A DNA stretch of 64,000 nucleotides from Paenibacillus flagellatus (GCF_003217775.1 NZ_QJVJ01000005.1:310001-374000), one strand, 5' to 3'. Numbered from the stretch's first letter, positions 46,579 to 58,665 are shown. Program-made: numbers and translations. The notes: generated from the sequence alone by a model not told the origin.

Positions 46579-49500
46579 TTACACCTTCGCGACCGGCATC
46601 GAGCGGGACGAGAAGTTGATCGTGTTGAGCACGTGCAGCAGCGCGCGCACCGTATCGAGCGACGTCATGCAGACGACGCCGTTCTCGACCGCCTCGCGGC
46701 GGATGCGGAAGCCGTCGCGCTCCGGCGTCTTGCCCTTCGTCAGCGTGTTGACGACGAAATGCGCCTCGCCGTTGCGGATCAGGTCGAGAATGTTCGGCGA
46801 GCCTTCGCTCAGCTTGTGGACGCGCTCCACGCGCAGTCCGGCCCGCTCGAGCGCGTCGGCCGTGCCGCCGGTGGCGACGATTTTGTAGCCGAGCTCGAAA
46901 AATCCGCGGAACAGCTCGACCGCTTCTTCTTTATCTTTGTCCGCGATCGTCGCAATAATCGCGCCGGTCGGCGGAATTTTCATGCCGGAGCCGATAAACC
47001 CTTTATACAGCGCCTTGGCGAAATTGAGATCGCGGCCCATCACCTCGCCGGTCGATTTCATTTCCGGACCGAGCGTCGGCTCGACGCGGCGCAGCTTCGC
47101 GAACGAGAACACCGGCACTTTGACGGACACGTGATCGTCCTCCGGCCAGAGGCCGTTCTCGTAGCCCATGTCGGCCAGCTTTTGGCCCATAATGACGCGG
47201 GTTGCGACGTTCGCCATCGGCACGTTCGTCACTTTGCTCAAGAACGGAACGGTCCGGGACGAGCGCGGGTTCACTTCGATGACGTACACTTGATCCTGAT
47301 AAATGACGAACTGGATATTGACGAGTCCGACGACTTGCAGGGCGCGAGCGATTTTGATCGTAATGTCGACGATTTGCTGCTTCAGCTCCTCGGAGATCGA
47401 CTGCGGCGGATACACCGAGATCGAGTCGCCCGAGTGAACGCCCGCCCGCTCGACGTGCTCCATGATGCCCGGAATGAGCACCGTCTCCTTGTCGCAAATC
47501 GCGTCGACTTCGACTTCCTTGCCGAGCATGTACCGGTCGATCAGAACCGGATGCTCCGGGTTGATTTTGACCGCGTATTCCATGTAGCTGAGCAGCTCCG
47601 CGTCGGAGTAGACGATCTCCATCGCGCGGCCGCCGAGCACGTACGACGGACGGACGAGCACCGGGTAGCCGAACTGCGCCGCCGTGCCGACCGCTTGGTC
47701 GACCGACGTAACCGTGCCGCCCGGAGGCTGGGCGATGTTCAGCTCGCGCAGCAGCGCCTCGAATTTTTTGCGATCTTCGGCCGTGTCGATGCTTTCCAGA
47801 CTGCTGCCGAGAATGCGGACGCCCGCCTTCGCCAGCGGAGCCGCCAGGTTGATCGCCGTCTGGCCGCCGAACTGGACGATGACGCCGATCGGCTTCTCGC
47901 GCTCGATGACGTTCATGACGTCCTCGAAGAACAGCGGCTCGAAGTACAGCCGGTCGGACGTATTGAAGTCCGTCGACACCGTCTCCGGGTTGTTGTTGAT
48001 AATGACCGCTTCATAGCCGGCCGCTTGGATCGCCCATACCGCGTGAACGGTCGAGTAGTCGAACTCGATCCCTTGACCGATCCGGATCGGGCCCGAGCCG
48101 AGGACGACGACTTTTTGCTTCTCCGTCTTCTGCACTTCGTCTTCCGTCTCATAGGTCGAGTAGTAGTAAGGCGTCGTCGCTTCGAATTCGGCCGCGCACG
48201 TGTCGACCATTTTGTAGACCGGCTTGATGCCGAGCTCGAGCCGGTACGCCCGGATGTCGGCTTCCTTCACGAATTTGTCCGCTCCGGCCATCGTCCGTAC
48301 TTCGGCGATCGCCCGGTCGGTAAACCCTTTCCGCTTCGCCTCGAGCAGCAGGTCGCGCGTCAGCTCGCCCGCGAGCTTCGCTTCGAACTGGATGAGCCCT
48401 TCGAGCTTGCCGAGGAACCACCAGTCGATGCTCGTCAAGTCTTGGATTTGCTGCAGCGTATAACCGCGGCGGAACGCCTCGGCGACCAGGAACAGCCGCT
48501 CGTCGTCCGGCTTGCGCAGCCGCGATTCCAGCGTTTCCACGTCGAGCTGGTCGGTGCCTTTCAGGAACAGGCGGTGGACGCCGATTTCGAGCGAGCGGAC
48601 CGCTTTATGGATCGATTCCTCGAACGTCCGGCCGATCGCCATCACTTCGCCGGTCGCTTTCATTTGCGTGCCGAGCTTGCGGTTGGCGCTCGTGAACTTG
48701 TCGAACGGCCAACGCGGGATTTTCGAAACGATATAGTCGAGCGTCGGCTCGAAGCAGGCGTACGTTTGGCCCGTAACCGGGTTGACCAGCTCGTCGAGCG
48801 TATAGCCGATGGCGATTTTGGCCGCCATCTTGGCGATCGGATAGCCCGTCGCCTTGGATGCGAGCGCCGACGAACGGCTGACGCGCGGATTCACTTCGAT
48901 GACATAATATTGGAAGCTGTGCGGATCGAGCGCGAACTGGACGTTGCAGCCGCCCTCGATGTTCAGCGCGCGAATGATTTTGAGCGACGCGGAACGGAGC
49001 ATTTGGTACTCGCGGTCCGACAGCGTCTGGCTAGGCGCGACGACGATGCTGTCGCCGGTATGGACGCCGACCGGGTCGAAGTTTTCCATGTTGCAGACGA
49101 CGATGCAGTTGTCGTTCGCGTCGCGCATCACTTCGTATTCGACTTCCTTCATGCCGGCGATGCTGCGCTCGACGAGACATTGGCCGATCGGGCTGTAGCG
49201 GAGCCCCGACGAGACGATTTCGACGAGCTCTTCTTCCGTGTTGCAAATGCCGCCGCCCGTACCGCCGAGCGTGTAGGCCGGACGCACGATGATCGGATAG
49301 CCGATTTCGTTCGCGAAATCGACCGCCTGCGGCACCGTCGTGACGATGACGCTCTCGGGTACCGGCTGCTCCAGCTCGCGCATCAAATCGCGGAACAAGT
49401 CGCGGTCTTCCGCCTTCTCGATCGCCGTCAGCTGCGTGCCGAGCAGCTTGACGTTCTCTTTCTCGAGCACGCCCGCTTTCGCGAGAGCGACCGCCATGTT

Positions 49501-49788
49501 CAGGCCGGTTTGGCCGCCGAGCGTCGGCAGCAGGCCGTCCGGCTTCTCTTGGCGAATGATTTGCGAGACGAAGTCGAGCGTGATCGGCTCGATGTATACT
49601 TTGTCGGCCATGTTCGTGTCGGTCATGATCGTGGCCGGATTGCTGTTGATGAGCACGACTTCCATGCCTTCTTCTTTCAGCGCTTGGCACGCCTGCGTTC
49701 CCGCATAGTCGAACTCGGCGGCCTGGCCGATGACGATCGGGCCGGAGCCGATGACGAGTATTTTTTTGAGCGAATTATTTTTTGGCAT
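46579..49788 (-). CDS. carB: Carbamoyl-phosphate synthase large subunit (1069 aa)
   Basis: Two homologous ATP-grasp halves ([20 protein letters not shown] near the start and [20 protein letters not shown] in the middle), the oligomerisation region between them, and the C-terminal MGS-like allosteric domain ([15 protein letters not shown]) make a full-length enzyme. It makes carbamoyl phosphate from bicarbonate, ATP and ammonia supplied by CarA. Its start overlaps the carA end by 14 bases. Being in the pyr operon, it is the pyrimidine-specific copy (pyrAB). Confidence 0.97.
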   Translation of the reverse strand: MPKNNSLKKILVIGSGPIVIGQAAEFDYAGTQACQALKEEGMEVVLINSNPATIMTDTNMADKVYIEPITLDFVSQIIRQEKPDGLLPTLGGQTGLNMAVALAKAGVLEKENVKLLGTQLTAIEKAEDRDLFRDLMRELEQPVPESVIVTTVPQAVDFANEIGYPIIVRPAYTLGGTGGGICNTEEELVEIVSSGLRYSPIGQCLVERSIAGMKEVEYEVMRDANDNCIVVCNMENFDPVGVHTGDSIVVAPSQTLSDREYQMLRSASLKIIRALNIEGGCNVQFALDPHSFQYYVIEVNPRVSRSSALASKATGYPIAKMAAKIAIGYTLDELVNPVTGQTYACFEPTLDYIVSKIPRWPFDKFTSANRKLGTQMKATGEVMAIGRTFEESIHKAVRSLEIGVHRLFLKGTDQLDVETLESRLRKPDDERLFLVAEAFRRGYTLQQIQDLTSIDWWFLGKLEGLIQFEAKLAGELTRDLLLEAKRKGFTDRAIAEVRTMAGADKFVKEADIRAYRLELGIKPVYKMVDTCAAEFEATTPYYYSTYETEDEVQKTEKQKVVVLGSGPIRIGQGIEFDYSTVHAVWAIQAAGYEAVIINNNPETVSTDFNTSDRLYFEPLFFEDVMNVIEREKPIGVIVQFGGQTAINLAAPLAKAGVRILGSSLESIDTAEDRKKFEALLRELNIAQPPGGTVTSVDQAVGTAAQFGYPVLVRPSYVLGGRAMEIVYSDAELLSYMEYAVKINPEHPVLIDRYMLGKEVEVDAICDKETVLIPGIMEHVERAGVHSGDSISVYPPQSISEELKQQIVDITIKIARALQVVGLVNIQFVIYQDQVYVIEVNPRSSRTVPFLSKVTNVPMANVATRVIMGQKLADMGYENGLWPEDDHVSVKVPVFSFAKLRRVEPTLGPEMKSTGEVMGRDLNFAKALYKGFIGSGMKIPPTGAIIATIADKDKEEAVELFRGFFELGYKIVATGGTADALERAGLRVERVHKLSEGSPNILDLIRNGEAHFVVNTLTKGKTPERDGFRIRREAVENGVVCMTSLDTVRALLHVLNTINFSSRSMPVAKV

Positions 49789-50941
49789 ATGCGAGTTCCC
49801 CTTTCCGTTGCGGTGCCGAAGCTCCCCGGGCGGCGACGATTTCGGCTTGACGCGGCGCGCGCGGATTTTGCTCCTTGAAGCTGTGGATCATCGTGATAAA
49901 GTCGTCGAACAGGTAGCTCGAGTCGAACGGTCCCGGAGCGGCCTCGGGATGGTACTGCACCGAGAACGCCGGATAGTGCTTATGCTTCAGCCCTTCGATC
50001 GTCTTGTCGTTGTTGTTGATATGCGTCACGATCAGGTCGGTGCCCGCGATCGAATCTTCCTTGACGGTGTAGCCGTGGTTTTGCGACGTGATGTAGCACC
50101 GGTTGGAAATCAAATCTTTGACCGGATGGTTGCCGCCGCGGTGGCCGAACTTCAGCTTCTCCGTGTCGGCGCCGCAAGCGAGCGCGAACAGCTGGTGGCC
50201 GAGGCAGATGCCGAAGATCGGGAATTCGCCGAGCAGCTCGGCGATCATCTTCGCCGCGTGCGGAACGTCCTTCGGGTCCCCCGGGCCGTTGGACAGCAGG
50301 ATGCCGTCCGGCGCCAGCCGGCGGATTTGGTCCGCGGTCGCGTCCTGCGGCACGACGACGACGTCGCAGCCCCGCTTCGTCAAGTCGCGGATAATGCCGC
50401 TCTTCGCGCCGAAGTCGACGAGCACGACACGCTCTTTCGTCCCCGGGCAGCCGAACACGCTCTTGGTGGAGACGCGGGATACTTGGTCGGTCATGAGCGG
50501 CGTCGCCTTCAGCTGCTCCATCAGCTCCTCCACCGGACGGTTCGATGTCGTCAAAATGCCTTTCATGACGCCGTGGTGACGGATACGGCGGGTCAGCATC
50601 CGGGTGTCGATGCCGCTGATGCCGACGATGCCGTATTCCTTCAGCAAGCTGTCGATCGTGTACTGGGCGCGCCAGTTGCTCGGCACCTCTTCATGCTCCC
50701 GTACGACGAAGCCGTGGATGAACGGACGGATCGATTCGAAATCGTCGCGCGCGATGCCGTAGTTGCCGATGAGCGGGTACGTCATCGTGACGATTTGTCC
50801 GCAGTAGGACGGGTCGGACAACACTTCCTGATAACCGGTAATTCCGGTATTGAACACGACTTCCCCGACCGAATCGCCTTCGCTGCCGAACCCTTTGCCC
50901 GTGAAAAGCGTGCCGTCTTCCAACAATAATCTAGCTTGCAT
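49775..50941 (-). CDS. carA: Carbamoyl-phosphate synthase small subunit (388 aa)
   Basis: The glutaminase subunit: nucleophile Cys in [15 protein letters not shown], His and Glu in [20 protein letters not shown]. The N-terminal [20 protein letters not shown] and [15 protein letters not shown] are family marks. It delivers ammonia to CarB. A 90-base gap separates it from pyrC. Confidence 0.97.
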   Translation of the reverse strand: MQARLLLEDGTLFTGKGFGSEGDSVGEVVFNTGITGYQEVLSDPSYCGQIVTMTYPLIGNYGIARDDFESIRPFIHGFVVREHEEVPSNWRAQYTIDSLLKEYGIVGISGIDTRMLTRRIRHHGVMKGILTTSNRPVEELMEQLKATPLMTDQVSRVSTKSVFGCPGTKERVVLVDFGAKSGIIRDLTKRGCDVVVVPQDATADQIRRLAPDGILLSNGPGDPKDVPHAAKMIAELLGEFPIFGICLGHQLFALACGADTEKLKFGHRGGNHPVKDLISNRCYITSQNHGYTVKEDSIAGTDLIVTHINNNDKTIEGLKHKHYPAFSVQYHPEAAPGPFDSSYLFDDFITMIHSFKEQNPRAPRQAEIVAARGASAPQRKGELAYAKK

Positions 50942-51031
50942 CCTTTCATTCCTCCAATCGATGTGCTGCCTGTAATCTGTATCTGAAATCTATTCCGATT
51001 GCGAAGCCGCGGTCGATTCCGCGGGTAATCG

Positions 51032-52324
51032 TCATTCGCTCCAAACCGTCTTGCCCGCCACCATCGTCAGCGTCGGCCAGCCGTACAGCTTCCAGCCGCC
51101 GAACGGCGTATTGCGGCCTTTGCTTGCAAATTGCTCCGGATCGACCGCCTTCTCCGTCTCCAGATCGACGATCGTCAAGTCCGCGTCGCGGCCGACTTCG
51201 AGCGTGCCCCACGGCAGTCCGAACAGCTCGGCGGGCTTGGACGTCATCCGGTCGAGCAGAAACTCGAGCGTCCACCGTCCGGTCCGGACGAACTTCGTAT
51301 ACAGAAGCGGGAACGCGGTCTCGAAGCCGACGATGCCGAACGGCGCCATTTGCAGGCCGCGCGCCTTCTCCTCCGCGCTGTGCGGCGCATGGTCGGTGAC
51401 GATAATGTCGATCGTGCCGTCCTCGAGGCCGGCGATGCACGCCTCGACGTCTTTCGGCGACCGGAGCGGCGGGTTCATTTTCCAGTTCGCGTCGTCGGTG
51501 CCCGGGATGTCCTCGTCGGACAGCAGCAGATGGTGCGGGCATACTTCCGCCGTCACCTTGACGCCGTGCTGCTTGCCGTGGCGGATGAGCCGCACCGACT
51601 GCTCCGCGCTGACGTGGCACACGTGGTAGTGGACGCCCGTCGCCTCCGCGAGCAAAATGTCGCGCCCGACGTGGATCGATTCCGACTCGTTCGGGATCCC
51701 CTTCAAGCCGTGCTTGCGGGAAAACGCTCCCTCCGTCACCGCCGCCCCTTCCACGAGCGTATTGTCCTCGCAGTGGGCGATGACCGGCATGCCGAGCGAG
51801 GCGGCGAGCGCCATCGCATCCTTCATCATCTGCGCGCTCTGCACGCCGACGCCGTCGTCCGTGTAGCCGACGACGCCCGCGTCCTTCAGGGCGGCGAAGT
51901 CGGTCAGCTCGCGTCCGAGCTCGTTTTTCGTAATGCAGCCGTACGGCAGCACGCGGACGATCCCTTCGCTCTCCGCCTTGCCGAGCACGTACTTGACCGT
52001 CTCGACGGTGTCGATGACCGGACGCGTATTCGGCATGCAGGCGATCGTCGTATAGCCGCCGCGCGCGGCCGAGCGGGTGCCCGTCGCAATCGTCTCCTTA
52101 TATTCGAAGCCCGGCTCGCGCAGATGCACGTGCATGTCGATGAAGCCGGCGGAGAGAAGCTTGCCTCCCGCGTCGATCGTCTCGTGACCGGTCGTGTCCG
52201 GAACGCCTTCCGTCGCATGGTCGCGAATGGCGGCGATTTTGCCGTTTTCGATATATACATGTTTCGGCGCCAACCGGTTTTGCCCGCGTTCCGGCACGCC
52301 GCCGTTCAATATCCAAGTTCCCAT
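51032..52324 (-). CDS. pyrC: Dihydroorotase PyrC (430 aa)
   Basis: A class I amidohydrolase: DMHVHLREPGFEYKETIATG gives the metal-binding HxH, with PNTRPVIDT, VIAHCEDNTLVEG and ITDHAPHSAEEKA-type (here VTDHAPHSAEEKA) motifs following. It closes carbamoyl aspartate to dihydroorotate. The length and all metal ligands agree with an active enzyme. Confidence 0.96.
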   Translation of the reverse strand: MGTWILNGGVPERGQNRLAPKHVYIENGKIAAIRDHATEGVPDTTGHETIDAGGKLLSAGFIDMHVHLREPGFEYKETIATGTRSAARGGYTTIACMPNTRPVIDTVETVKYVLGKAESEGIVRVLPYGCITKNELGRELTDFAALKDAGVVGYTDDGVGVQSAQMMKDAMALAASLGMPVIAHCEDNTLVEGAAVTEGAFSRKHGLKGIPNESESIHVGRDILLAEATGVHYHVCHVSAEQSVRLIRHGKQHGVKVTAEVCPHHLLLSDEDIPGTDDANWKMNPPLRSPKDVEACIAGLEDGTIDIIVTDHAPHSAEEKARGLQMAPFGIVGFETAFPLLYTKFVRTGRWTLEFLLDRMTSKPAELFGLPWGTLEVGRDADLTIVDLETEKAVDPEQFASKGRNTPFGGWKLYGWPTLTMVAGKTVWSE

Positions 52325-52342
52325 CGTTCGCCTCCTGATCGG

Positions 52343-53248
52343 TTATGCGAGCGCCCGTTCGATGACCGCCATGCGGATCGGGACCCCGTTGCTCATTTGC
52401 GTAAAAATTTTCGACCTCTCGCACTCGACCAGCTCGTCGTCGATTTCGACGCCGCGGTTGACCGGCGCCGGATGCATGATGATCGCGTGCGGCTTCATCA
52501 TCCCCGCCCGCTCGACCGTCAAGCCGTAATGCTCGCGGTATTCTTCGGCCGATCGGATGAAGCCTTTGTCGTGACGCTCGAGCTGCACCCGCAGCATCAT
52601 GACGACGTCCGCCTGCAGCGCCTCGTCCATGCTCACGTAGTTCGCGTATTCGGCCAGCTCCGGCGCCTGCATGTTGTCAGGCGCGCAAAACTGCACCTTC
52701 GCGCCCAGCTTCTGCAGTCCCCACAAGTTCGACCGCGCGACGCGGCTGTGCAGGATGTCGCCGACGATCGAAACCGTCAGCCCCTTGATCTCGCCGAACG
52801 TCTTGCGCATCGTATACAGATCGAGCAGCGCCTGCGTCGGATGCTCGTTGTTGCCGTCGCCCGCGTTGATGAGCGGCACTTTGATTTTGTCCGCCAGCTC
52901 GGCCAGCAGGCCGATCGGCTTCATCCGGATGACGCCGGCGTCGATACCCATCGATTCGAGCGTCCGTACCGTGTCGTAGATCGATTCGCCCTTCTCGACG
53001 CTCGAAGCCGCGGCCGCGAAGTTGAGCACCTGCGCGCCGAGCCGCTTCTCCGCCACTTCGAACGAGAAGCGCGTCCGCGTGCTGTTCTCGAAAAACATGT
53101 TCGCCACGAACTTGCCTTCGAGCAGCGGCGTCACTTTGCCCGCTTGCTCCCAATGGGCGGCGCGGTTCAGAATGCCGACGATTTCCTCTTGGCCGAGGTG
53201 CTTCAGTCCGAGCAGGTGGCGGTCCGTTTTCACGTTCGTTTGCGACAT
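52343..53248 (-). CDS. pyrB: Aspartate carbamoyltransferase PyrB (301 aa)
   Basis: The carbamoyl-phosphate loop [13 protein letters not shown], the [18 protein letters not shown] active-site segment and the C-terminal [11 protein letters not shown] are complete. There is no pyrI regulatory subunit, as expected for Gram-positive bacteria. It starts 5 bases after the pyrR stop. Confidence 0.97.
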   Translation of the reverse strand: MSQTNVKTDRHLLGLKHLGQEEIVGILNRAAHWEQAGKVTPLLEGKFVANMFFENSTRTRFSFEVAEKRLGAQVLNFAAAASSVEKGESIYDTVRTLESMGIDAGVIRMKPIGLLAELADKIKVPLINAGDGNNEHPTQALLDLYTMRKTFGEIKGLTVSIVGDILHSRVARSNLWGLQKLGAKVQFCAPDNMQAPELAEYANYVSMDEALQADVVMMLRVQLERHDKGFIRSAEEYREHYGLTVERAGMMKPHAIIMHPAPVNRGVEIDDELVECERSKIFTQMSNGVPIRMAVIERALA

Positions 53249-53253
53249 TCCCG

Positions 53254-54026
<773 letters not shown>

Positions 54027-54045
54027 CACTATTTTGTTCCAAACG

Positions 54046-54074
54046 ATTATCTCACGTTCGACAAATGATGTCAA
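54046..54074 (-). promoter_or_regulatory. Promoter of the pyr operon
   Basis: TTGACA (complement of 54069-54074) and GATAAT (complement of 54046-54051) with 17-base spacing. Transcription should start near 54039, just before the PyrR-binding hairpin. Confidence 0.8.
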
Positions 54075-54139
54075 TCGTCAATTCCGCCGGACGAATCCGT
54101 TCCGGTCGACGGCCCCTCGATCGCCGCGCGGCGCGGACA

Positions 54140-54168
54140 TTGCTTGCCCTTTCCATTTGTGCTATAAA
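54140..54168 (+). promoter_or_regulatory. Promoter of dapH
   Basis: TTGCTT at 54140-54145 and TATAAA at 54163-54168 with 17-base spacing, about 45 bases upstream of the dapH start and divergent from the pyr promoter. Confidence 0.65.
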
Positions 54169-54213
54169 GGGGTTATAGTTTTATTCCCATGTCGAAAAGG
54201 AGAATGCTGTCCC

Positions 54214-54924
54214 ATGTCCGAAATGAACACGATGGAAATTATTAACTTCATTAAAAACAGCACGAAAAAAACGCCGGTGAAAGTATACGTGAAAGGCAAG
54301 CTTGACCAAGCCGACTTCGGCGCCGACATCCGCGCCTTCGTCTCCGGCGCGAGCGGCGTCCTTTTCGGCGAATGGCCCGCCGTTCAACAAGCGCTCGAAG
54401 CCAACAAAGCGCTGATCGAAGATTTCGAGATCGAAAACGACCGCCGCAACTCGGCGATTCCGCTGCTCGACCTGAAGCCGATCAACGCGCGCATCGAGCC
54501 GGGCGCCATTATCCGCGACAAAGTGACGATCGGCGACAACGCCGTCATCATGATGAACTCGACGATCAACATCGGCGCCTCGATCGGCGACGGCACGATG
54601 ATCGACATGAACGTCGTCGTCGGCGGCCGCGCGCAAATCGGCAAAATGTGCCACATCGGCGCGGGCTCCGTCGTTGCCGGCGTCATCGAGCCGCCTTCGG
54701 CGCAGCCGGTCGTCATCGAGGATGACGTCCTCGTCGGCGCGAACGCGGTCATCCTCGAAGGTGTGCGCATCGGACAAGGCTCCGTCGTCGCCGCGGGCGC
54801 GGTCGTGACGCAGGACGTCGAGCCGTACACCGTCGTCGCCGGCACGCCGGCGCGCGTCATCAAGAAAGTCGACGACAAGACGAAGTCGAAGACGGAAATT
54901 ATGCAGGAGCTGCGCCAGCTGTAA
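54214..54924 (+). CDS. dapH: Tetrahydrodipicolinate N-acetyltransferase DapH (236 aa)
   Basis: The left-handed beta-helix hexapeptide repeats ([20 protein letters not shown], then [20 protein letters not shown]) and the N-terminal DapH-specific domain identify it. It acetylates tetrahydrodipicolinate in the acetylase branch to diaminopimelate and lysine. AAAGGAGA precedes the ATG at 54214. dapL follows after 70 bases. Confidence 0.96.
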   Translation: MSEMNTMEIINFIKNSTKKTPVKVYVKGKLDQADFGADIRAFVSGASGVLFGEWPAVQQALEANKALIEDFEIENDRRNSAIPLLDLKPINARIEPGAIIRDKVTIGDNAVIMMNSTINIGASIGDGTMIDMNVVVGGRAQIGKMCHIGAGSVVAGVIEPPSAQPVVIEDDVLVGANAVILEGVRIGQGSVVAAGAVVTQDVEPYTVVAGTPARVIKKVDDKTKSKTEIMQELRQL

Positions 54925-54951
54925 GCCGCGCGTTTCGAGTTCGAGTCAACG

Positions 54952-54973
54952 AGCCAGGGGCCTGCCCCTGGCT
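54952..54973 (+). other. Hairpin between dapH and dapL
   Basis: GCCAGGGG (54953-54960) pairs with CCCCTGGC (54965-54972). A short TTCCTTT follows, so it could be a weak terminator or an mRNA-processing/stability element inside the operon. Confidence 0.5.
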
Positions 54974-54994
54974 TCCTTTGCGAAGGAGGACTAC

Positions 54995-56179
54995 ATGAAT
55001 ACGGCGTTCCAAACGTTTGTCGATATCCGGCGCCAGCTTCACCGCATCCCCGAGCCCGGCTTCCAGGAATTCAAGACGCAGCGGCTGCTGCTCGACCGGA
55101 TCGCCGAGCTGCCGCAGCACCGGATCGAAGTGCGCACGTGGCGGACGGGCATTCTCGTCAAGGTGAAAGGGACCGATCCGCGCCGTACGTTCGGCTACCG
55201 CGCCGACATGGACGGACTGCCGATCGAGGAGGAGACGTCCCCCGCATCCGGCGATTTTCGCTCGACCCATCCCGGCTTCATGCACGCTTGCGGCCACGAC
55301 CTGCACATGGCGATCGGGCTCGGCGTGCTGACCCGTTTCGTCGAGCTGCCGATGGCGGACGATCTCGTCGTCTTGTTCCAGCCGGCCGAGGAAGGCCCGG
55401 GCGGCGCCAAGCCGATGCTGGAAAGCGACGAGCTGCGCGACTGGCTGCCCGATCAAATCGTGGCGCTCCATATCGCGCCGGAGTACGAGGTCGGCACGAT
55501 CGCGACGCGCCCCGGCATTCTGTTCGCGAACACGTCGGAGCTGTTCGTCGACTTGACCGGCAAAGGCGGTCACGCCGCCTATCCGCACCGCGCGAACGAC
55601 ATGGTCGTCGCCGCGGCGCATGTGCTCGTGCAGCTGCAATCGATCGTGGCGCGCAACGTCAATCCGCTCGATGCGGCCGTCGTCACCGTCGGCAAAATCG
55701 AGGGAGGCACGAAGCAGAACATCATCGCCGAGAAAGCCCGGCTCGAGGGCACGATCCGCACCTTGTCCGCCGACACGATGAAGCTTGTCAAGAAGCGCAT
55801 CGAGGCGATCGTCGCGGGGACGGAGGCGGCGTTCGAATGCAAGGCGGACATCGACTACGGCTCCAACTATTTGCAGGTATACAACGACGAGGCGATCACC
55901 CGCGAATTCATGGATTGGCTCGACGGCGAAGGCGGTTCGGGGGAAGCCGGTCCGGTCCGGCTGATCGAATGCTCGGAGGCGATGACCGGCGAAGACTTCG
56001 GCTACTTGCTCGAGCGCATCCCCGGCTTCATGTTCTGGCTCGGCGTCGATACGCCGTACGGCCTCCATCACGCGAAGCTGGAGCCGGACGAGCGGGCGAT
56101 CCCCGTCGCCATCGATACGGTAACGCGGTACTTCCGTTGGAAGTCCGAACGTCTGCGTACCGGAGGGGATTCGGCATGA
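54995..56179 (+). CDS. dapL: N-acetyldiaminopimelate deacetylase DapL (394 aa)
   Basis: An M20-type amidohydrolase: [14 protein letters not shown], the metal-site [27 protein letters not shown] and the dimerisation insert are present. It removes the acetyl group from N-acetyl-diaminopimelate, the last dedicated step of the branch begun by DapH. GGAGG precedes the ATG. Its stop overlaps the next start (ATGA). Confidence 0.93.
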   Translation: MNTAFQTFVDIRRQLHRIPEPGFQEFKTQRLLLDRIAELPQHRIEVRTWRTGILVKVKGTDPRRTFGYRADMDGLPIEEETSPASGDFRSTHPGFMHACGHDLHMAIGLGVLTRFVELPMADDLVVLFQPAEEGPGGAKPMLESDELRDWLPDQIVALHIAPEYEVGTIATRPGILFANTSELFVDLTGKGGHAAYPHRANDMVVAAAHVLVQLQSIVARNVNPLDAAVVTVGKIEGGTKQNIIAEKARLEGTIRTLSADTMKLVKKRIEAIVAGTEAAFECKADIDYGSNYLQVYNDEAITREFMDWLDGEGGSGEAGPVRLIECSEAMTGEDFGYLLERIPGFMFWLGVDTPYGLHHAKLEPDERAIPVAIDTVTRYFRWKSERLRTGGDSA

Positions 56180-56940
56180 GCGAATCGGCGCAACCGAAGC
56201 CGGCAATCGACAAAGTGACGATTATGGGCGTCCCGTTCTCGAAAATGAACATGGACGAGACGATCCGCCACTTCACCGACATCGCGAACGCCCCCGAGCG
56301 CCGCGTGTACCATGTCGTGACCGCCAACCCGGAAATCGTCATGTCCGCCTCGAAGGACGCGCAGCTGATGCGGATTTTGCACGAAGCGGGACTCATTACG
56401 GCGGACGGTATCGGCATCGTCCTCGCGGCGAAATGGCGCGGCAACCCGGTCCCCGGACGCGTGACCGGCTACGACATGCTGCTTCGCCTGCTCGAGCTGG
56501 GGGACCGGAACAAGTGGTCGTTCTACTTCCTCGGCACCGATGAAGAGACGAGCCGCAAAGCGGTTCAGACGATTCAATCGCGGTATCCGAACGTGCGGGT
56601 CGCAGGACGGCGAAACGGATTTTTCGACGCGAGCGAAGAACCCGCCATCGTGGAGGAAATCGCCGCAGCCGCACCCGACTTCCTCATCGTGGCGATGGGC
56701 GCTCCCCAAGCGGAGCGATGGATTTACCGCAACAAGCCGAAGCTGAACGCGAAGCTCGTCATGGGCGTCGGCGGCAGCCTCGACATTCTCGGCGGCAAGG
56801 CGAAGCGCGCCCCGGACATCTGGATCAAGCTCAATATCGAATGGCTGCACCGGCTGCTGTCCAACCCGTCGCGCTGGCGCCGCCAGCTCGTCCTCCCGGT
56901 GTTCGCCTTCAAGGCGTTCCTGACACGGAAGGAGCGTTGA
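56176..56940 (+). CDS. tagA: WecG/TagA/CpsF-family glycosyltransferase (254 aa)
   Basis: The family core is clear: [20 protein letters not shown], then [38 protein letters not shown] and [17 protein letters not shown]. TagA adds N-acetylmannosamine to lipid-linked GlcNAc, the committed step to wall teichoic acid or related secondary polymers. It is translationally coupled to dapL, so precursors for peptidoglycan and for secondary wall polymers are made from one transcript. Confidence 0.9.
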   Translation: MSESAQPKPAIDKVTIMGVPFSKMNMDETIRHFTDIANAPERRVYHVVTANPEIVMSASKDAQLMRILHEAGLITADGIGIVLAAKWRGNPVPGRVTGYDMLLRLLELGDRNKWSFYFLGTDEETSRKAVQTIQSRYPNVRVAGRRNGFFDASEEPAIVEEIAAAAPDFLIVAMGAPQAERWIYRNKPKLNAKLVMGVGGSLDILGGKAKRAPDIWIKLNIEWLHRLLSNPSRWRRQLVLPVFAFKAFLTRKER

Positions 56941-56966
56941 TCGGAAGCGGCTTCCGCCCAAACGCC

Positions 56967-57017
56967 AAAAGATCGTCGATATCCCGGCCAAGAAGGCGGG
57001 TATCGGCGATCTTTTTT
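56967..57017. terminator. Terminator after tagA
   Basis: AAAAGATCGTCGATATCCCGGCC pairs, with two mismatches, with GGCGGGTATCGGCGATCTTTT, and T's follow. The A run on the other side makes it usable by the convergent gene at 57037 as well. Confidence 0.8.
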
Positions 57018-57036
57018 ATATAGCTGTACTGTTTTT

Positions 57037-57765
57037 TTATACGGAAGCGCCGGACTCCCTCGCCTTCTTCCGGGCGATTAAGGAAGCGAGGGCGGATTCG
57101 TTGAATCCTTTCGCGAGGAGCCATACCGCAAGCGTCATTTCATTCGCCGCTACCGGCAGCGACATCAGCGCGCCCCACACCGAAAGCTGAGGAAAAACGC
57201 CGAACATTTCCAGCAAGGACGCCGCAAACACAAGGATGGAGCCTGTGATGCCCAATACGGGAATAAACCTCGGGACGAGCCCGGATTTATAAAAAATATA
57301 GCTGTACATGATCGTATTGACCCCGAGCAGGAAGTTCGGACCGATCATAAAGGTCCAGTCGTGGATCGCTTTCAATACCGTGCCCGAAGGCTGAAACGAT
57401 GCGATATCCGGGGCTCCAGCCGCTACATATTCCCGGCTCAAGGTTAGCAGCGACAGGACGCTGATGATGCCGATCGTAATGACGACCGCTTCGAGAAACC
57501 GGAAGCAAACGTGCCAAAGCGCGATCGTTTCATTATATGTTCTTAAAAGGGGGAACATCGTCGTCGCGGTTCCGATCGCCGATACGACCAGCACCAGCTC
57601 CATGATCGCGCCCAGAATGATCCGGTTCGCATGTTCGGCGCCGCGCGTCATATAATCCGGACCGTTCAAAATCGGATCGTATAGTACGAGACCGATGACC
57701 GCCGTAACCGCGGCAAGGAGAAACAGCACTCCCACAATGATCGAGCTCTTTCGGATGGAATTCAT
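57037..57765 (-). CDS. DUF4386-family membrane protein (242 aa)
   Basis: Six helices and the family pattern (ILNGPDYMTRGAEHANRIIL, then WHVCFRFLEAVVITIGIISV and FMIGPNFLLGVNTIMYSYIF with VPRFIPVLGITGSIL) match DUF4386. The function is unknown. The start at 57765 is preceded by AAAAGGGGA. It follows the XRE/membrane-protein pair after 25 bases and may share their promoter. Confidence 0.85.
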   Translation of the reverse strand: MNSIRKSSIIVGVLFLLAAVTAVIGLVLYDPILNGPDYMTRGAEHANRIILGAIMELVLVVSAIGTATTMFPLLRTYNETIALWHVCFRFLEAVVITIGIISVLSLLTLSREYVAAGAPDIASFQPSGTVLKAIHDWTFMIGPNFLLGVNTIMYSYIFYKSGLVPRFIPVLGITGSILVFAASLLEMFGVFPQLSVWGALMSLPVAANEMTLAVWLLAKGFNESALASLIARKKARESGASV

Positions 57766-57790
57766 TTTGTCGTCCCCTTTTATTGTGGTG

Positions 57791-58012
57791 TCAATCCCGT
57801 ACTTCCTCGTAAGTGAACACGTCCTCGACCTGCCGGTCGAACACCCGCGCAATGCGAAAAGCGAGCTCCAACGACGGCGAATATTTGCCTTTCTCGATCG
57901 CAACGATCGTTTGTCTCGTCACACCTACCAGATCGGCGAGCTGCTGCTGGGTCATCTCGTTCTTGTTGAACCGCAGAGTGCGAATGTTGTTGCTGATGTG
58001 ACACTTGACCAT
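57791..58012 (-). CDS. XRE-family regulator, YozG/Cro-like (73 aa)
   Basis: A compact helix-turn-helix: NIRTLRFNKNEMTQQQLADL, then VGVTRQTIVAIEKGKYSPSL and VFDRQVEDVFTYEE. Such proteins are usually encoded with a small membrane protein that they co-regulate, as here. It starts 1 base after the upstream stop and probably binds the A+T-rich promoter at 58516-58544. Confidence 0.88.
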   Translation of the reverse strand: MVKCHISNNIRTLRFNKNEMTQQQLADLVGVTRQTIVAIEKGKYSPSLELAFRIARVFDRQVEDVFTYEEVRD

Positions 58013-58013
58013 G

Positions 58014-58460
58014 TCATACTCCTTTCCGGTAAAGATGGAGCCGCCAGAGGATGCCGGCTACGTCGGCCGTGAATCCGGCCAGAAACAGGATGACGAACAT
58101 GGAGGTAAGCGACGTTTGAACGACCAGGGAGCCCATCGCCATAAAAAAACCGAGAATGAATACGAAGTAGGAAATGCGAATGGCCTTCAAATCGATGATC
58201 TTGTCGAGCTCGTCGGTGAAGGAAGGCGCCGCTTCTTTCGTCGAGAGCCAGTTGATGACGATGAACAAAATTTCGATGATCAACCTCGCCACCATCGTGA
58301 CCGGGACGAGAATCAACATGGCGGCGCCCCAAAACCGGATCAGCTCCGTCCCTTCCGGAAGCATATCGTTGTACCGGATGTACACGATCCAACAATAAGC
58401 TCCGAATACCAAAAACGCGCTGAACAGCGATACGATTTGTTTCTTCTCTTGATAGGACAC
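58014..58460 (-). CDS. Four-helix membrane protein paired with the XRE regulator (148 aa)
   Basis: Hydrophobic helices at about residues 10-28, 42-70, 93-112 and 118-138, with a charged loop (STKEAAPSFTDELDKIID). It resembles the DUF2178-type partners of small XRE regulators in Bacillales, but the family call is tentative. It is first in the operon. Confidence 0.65.
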   Translation of the reverse strand: MSYQEKKQIVSLFSAFLVFGAYCWIVYIRYNDMLPEGTELIRFWGAAMLILVPVTMVARLIIEILFIVINWLSTKEAAPSFTDELDKIIDLKAIRISYFVFILGFFMAMGSLVVQTSLTSMFVILFLAGFTADVAGILWRLHLYRKGV

Positions 58461-58515
58461 CGAACATCTCCTCCATGTACGAAATCGAATTTAATATGTA
58501 AATTTTTCTATACAC

Positions 58516-58544
58516 AATATATCATTTACATTACATTATGTCAA
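58516..58544 (-). promoter_or_regulatory. Promoter of the membrane-protein/XRE operon
   Basis: TTGACA (complement of 58539-58544) and TATATT (complement of 58516-58521), spacing 17, a consensus sigma-A promoter. The spacer repeats ATGTAA twice, and a TTTACA lies downstream; these are candidate sites for the XRE protein. Confidence 0.75.
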
Positions 58545-58568
58545 AAATTTTTTACATGAATTTCATCA

Positions 58569-58599
58569 ACAAAAAAGCCCCGAATGCAATCGGGGCTTT
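58569..58599 (-). terminator. Terminator after the secreted CBM protein
   Basis: AAAGCCCCGAT and ATTCGGGGCTTT-type arms pair around a short loop on the minus strand, followed by T6. It follows the stop at 58666 by about 70 bases. Confidence 0.8.
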
Positions 58600-58665
58600 G
58601 CCGGCATGTCGACGACGGAAAACGGGCTTCCGCTTTGCCGCACCTGCTCGAAACGGCCTGTGCGG

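Noticed and set aside
46540-49878. A 1112-codon open frame on the plus strand opposite carB
   Set aside because: It is the antisense shadow of a highly conserved, correctly phased gene in high-G+C sequence. Its translation is low-complexity Arg/Asp/Val-rich text with no domain or ribosome binding site.
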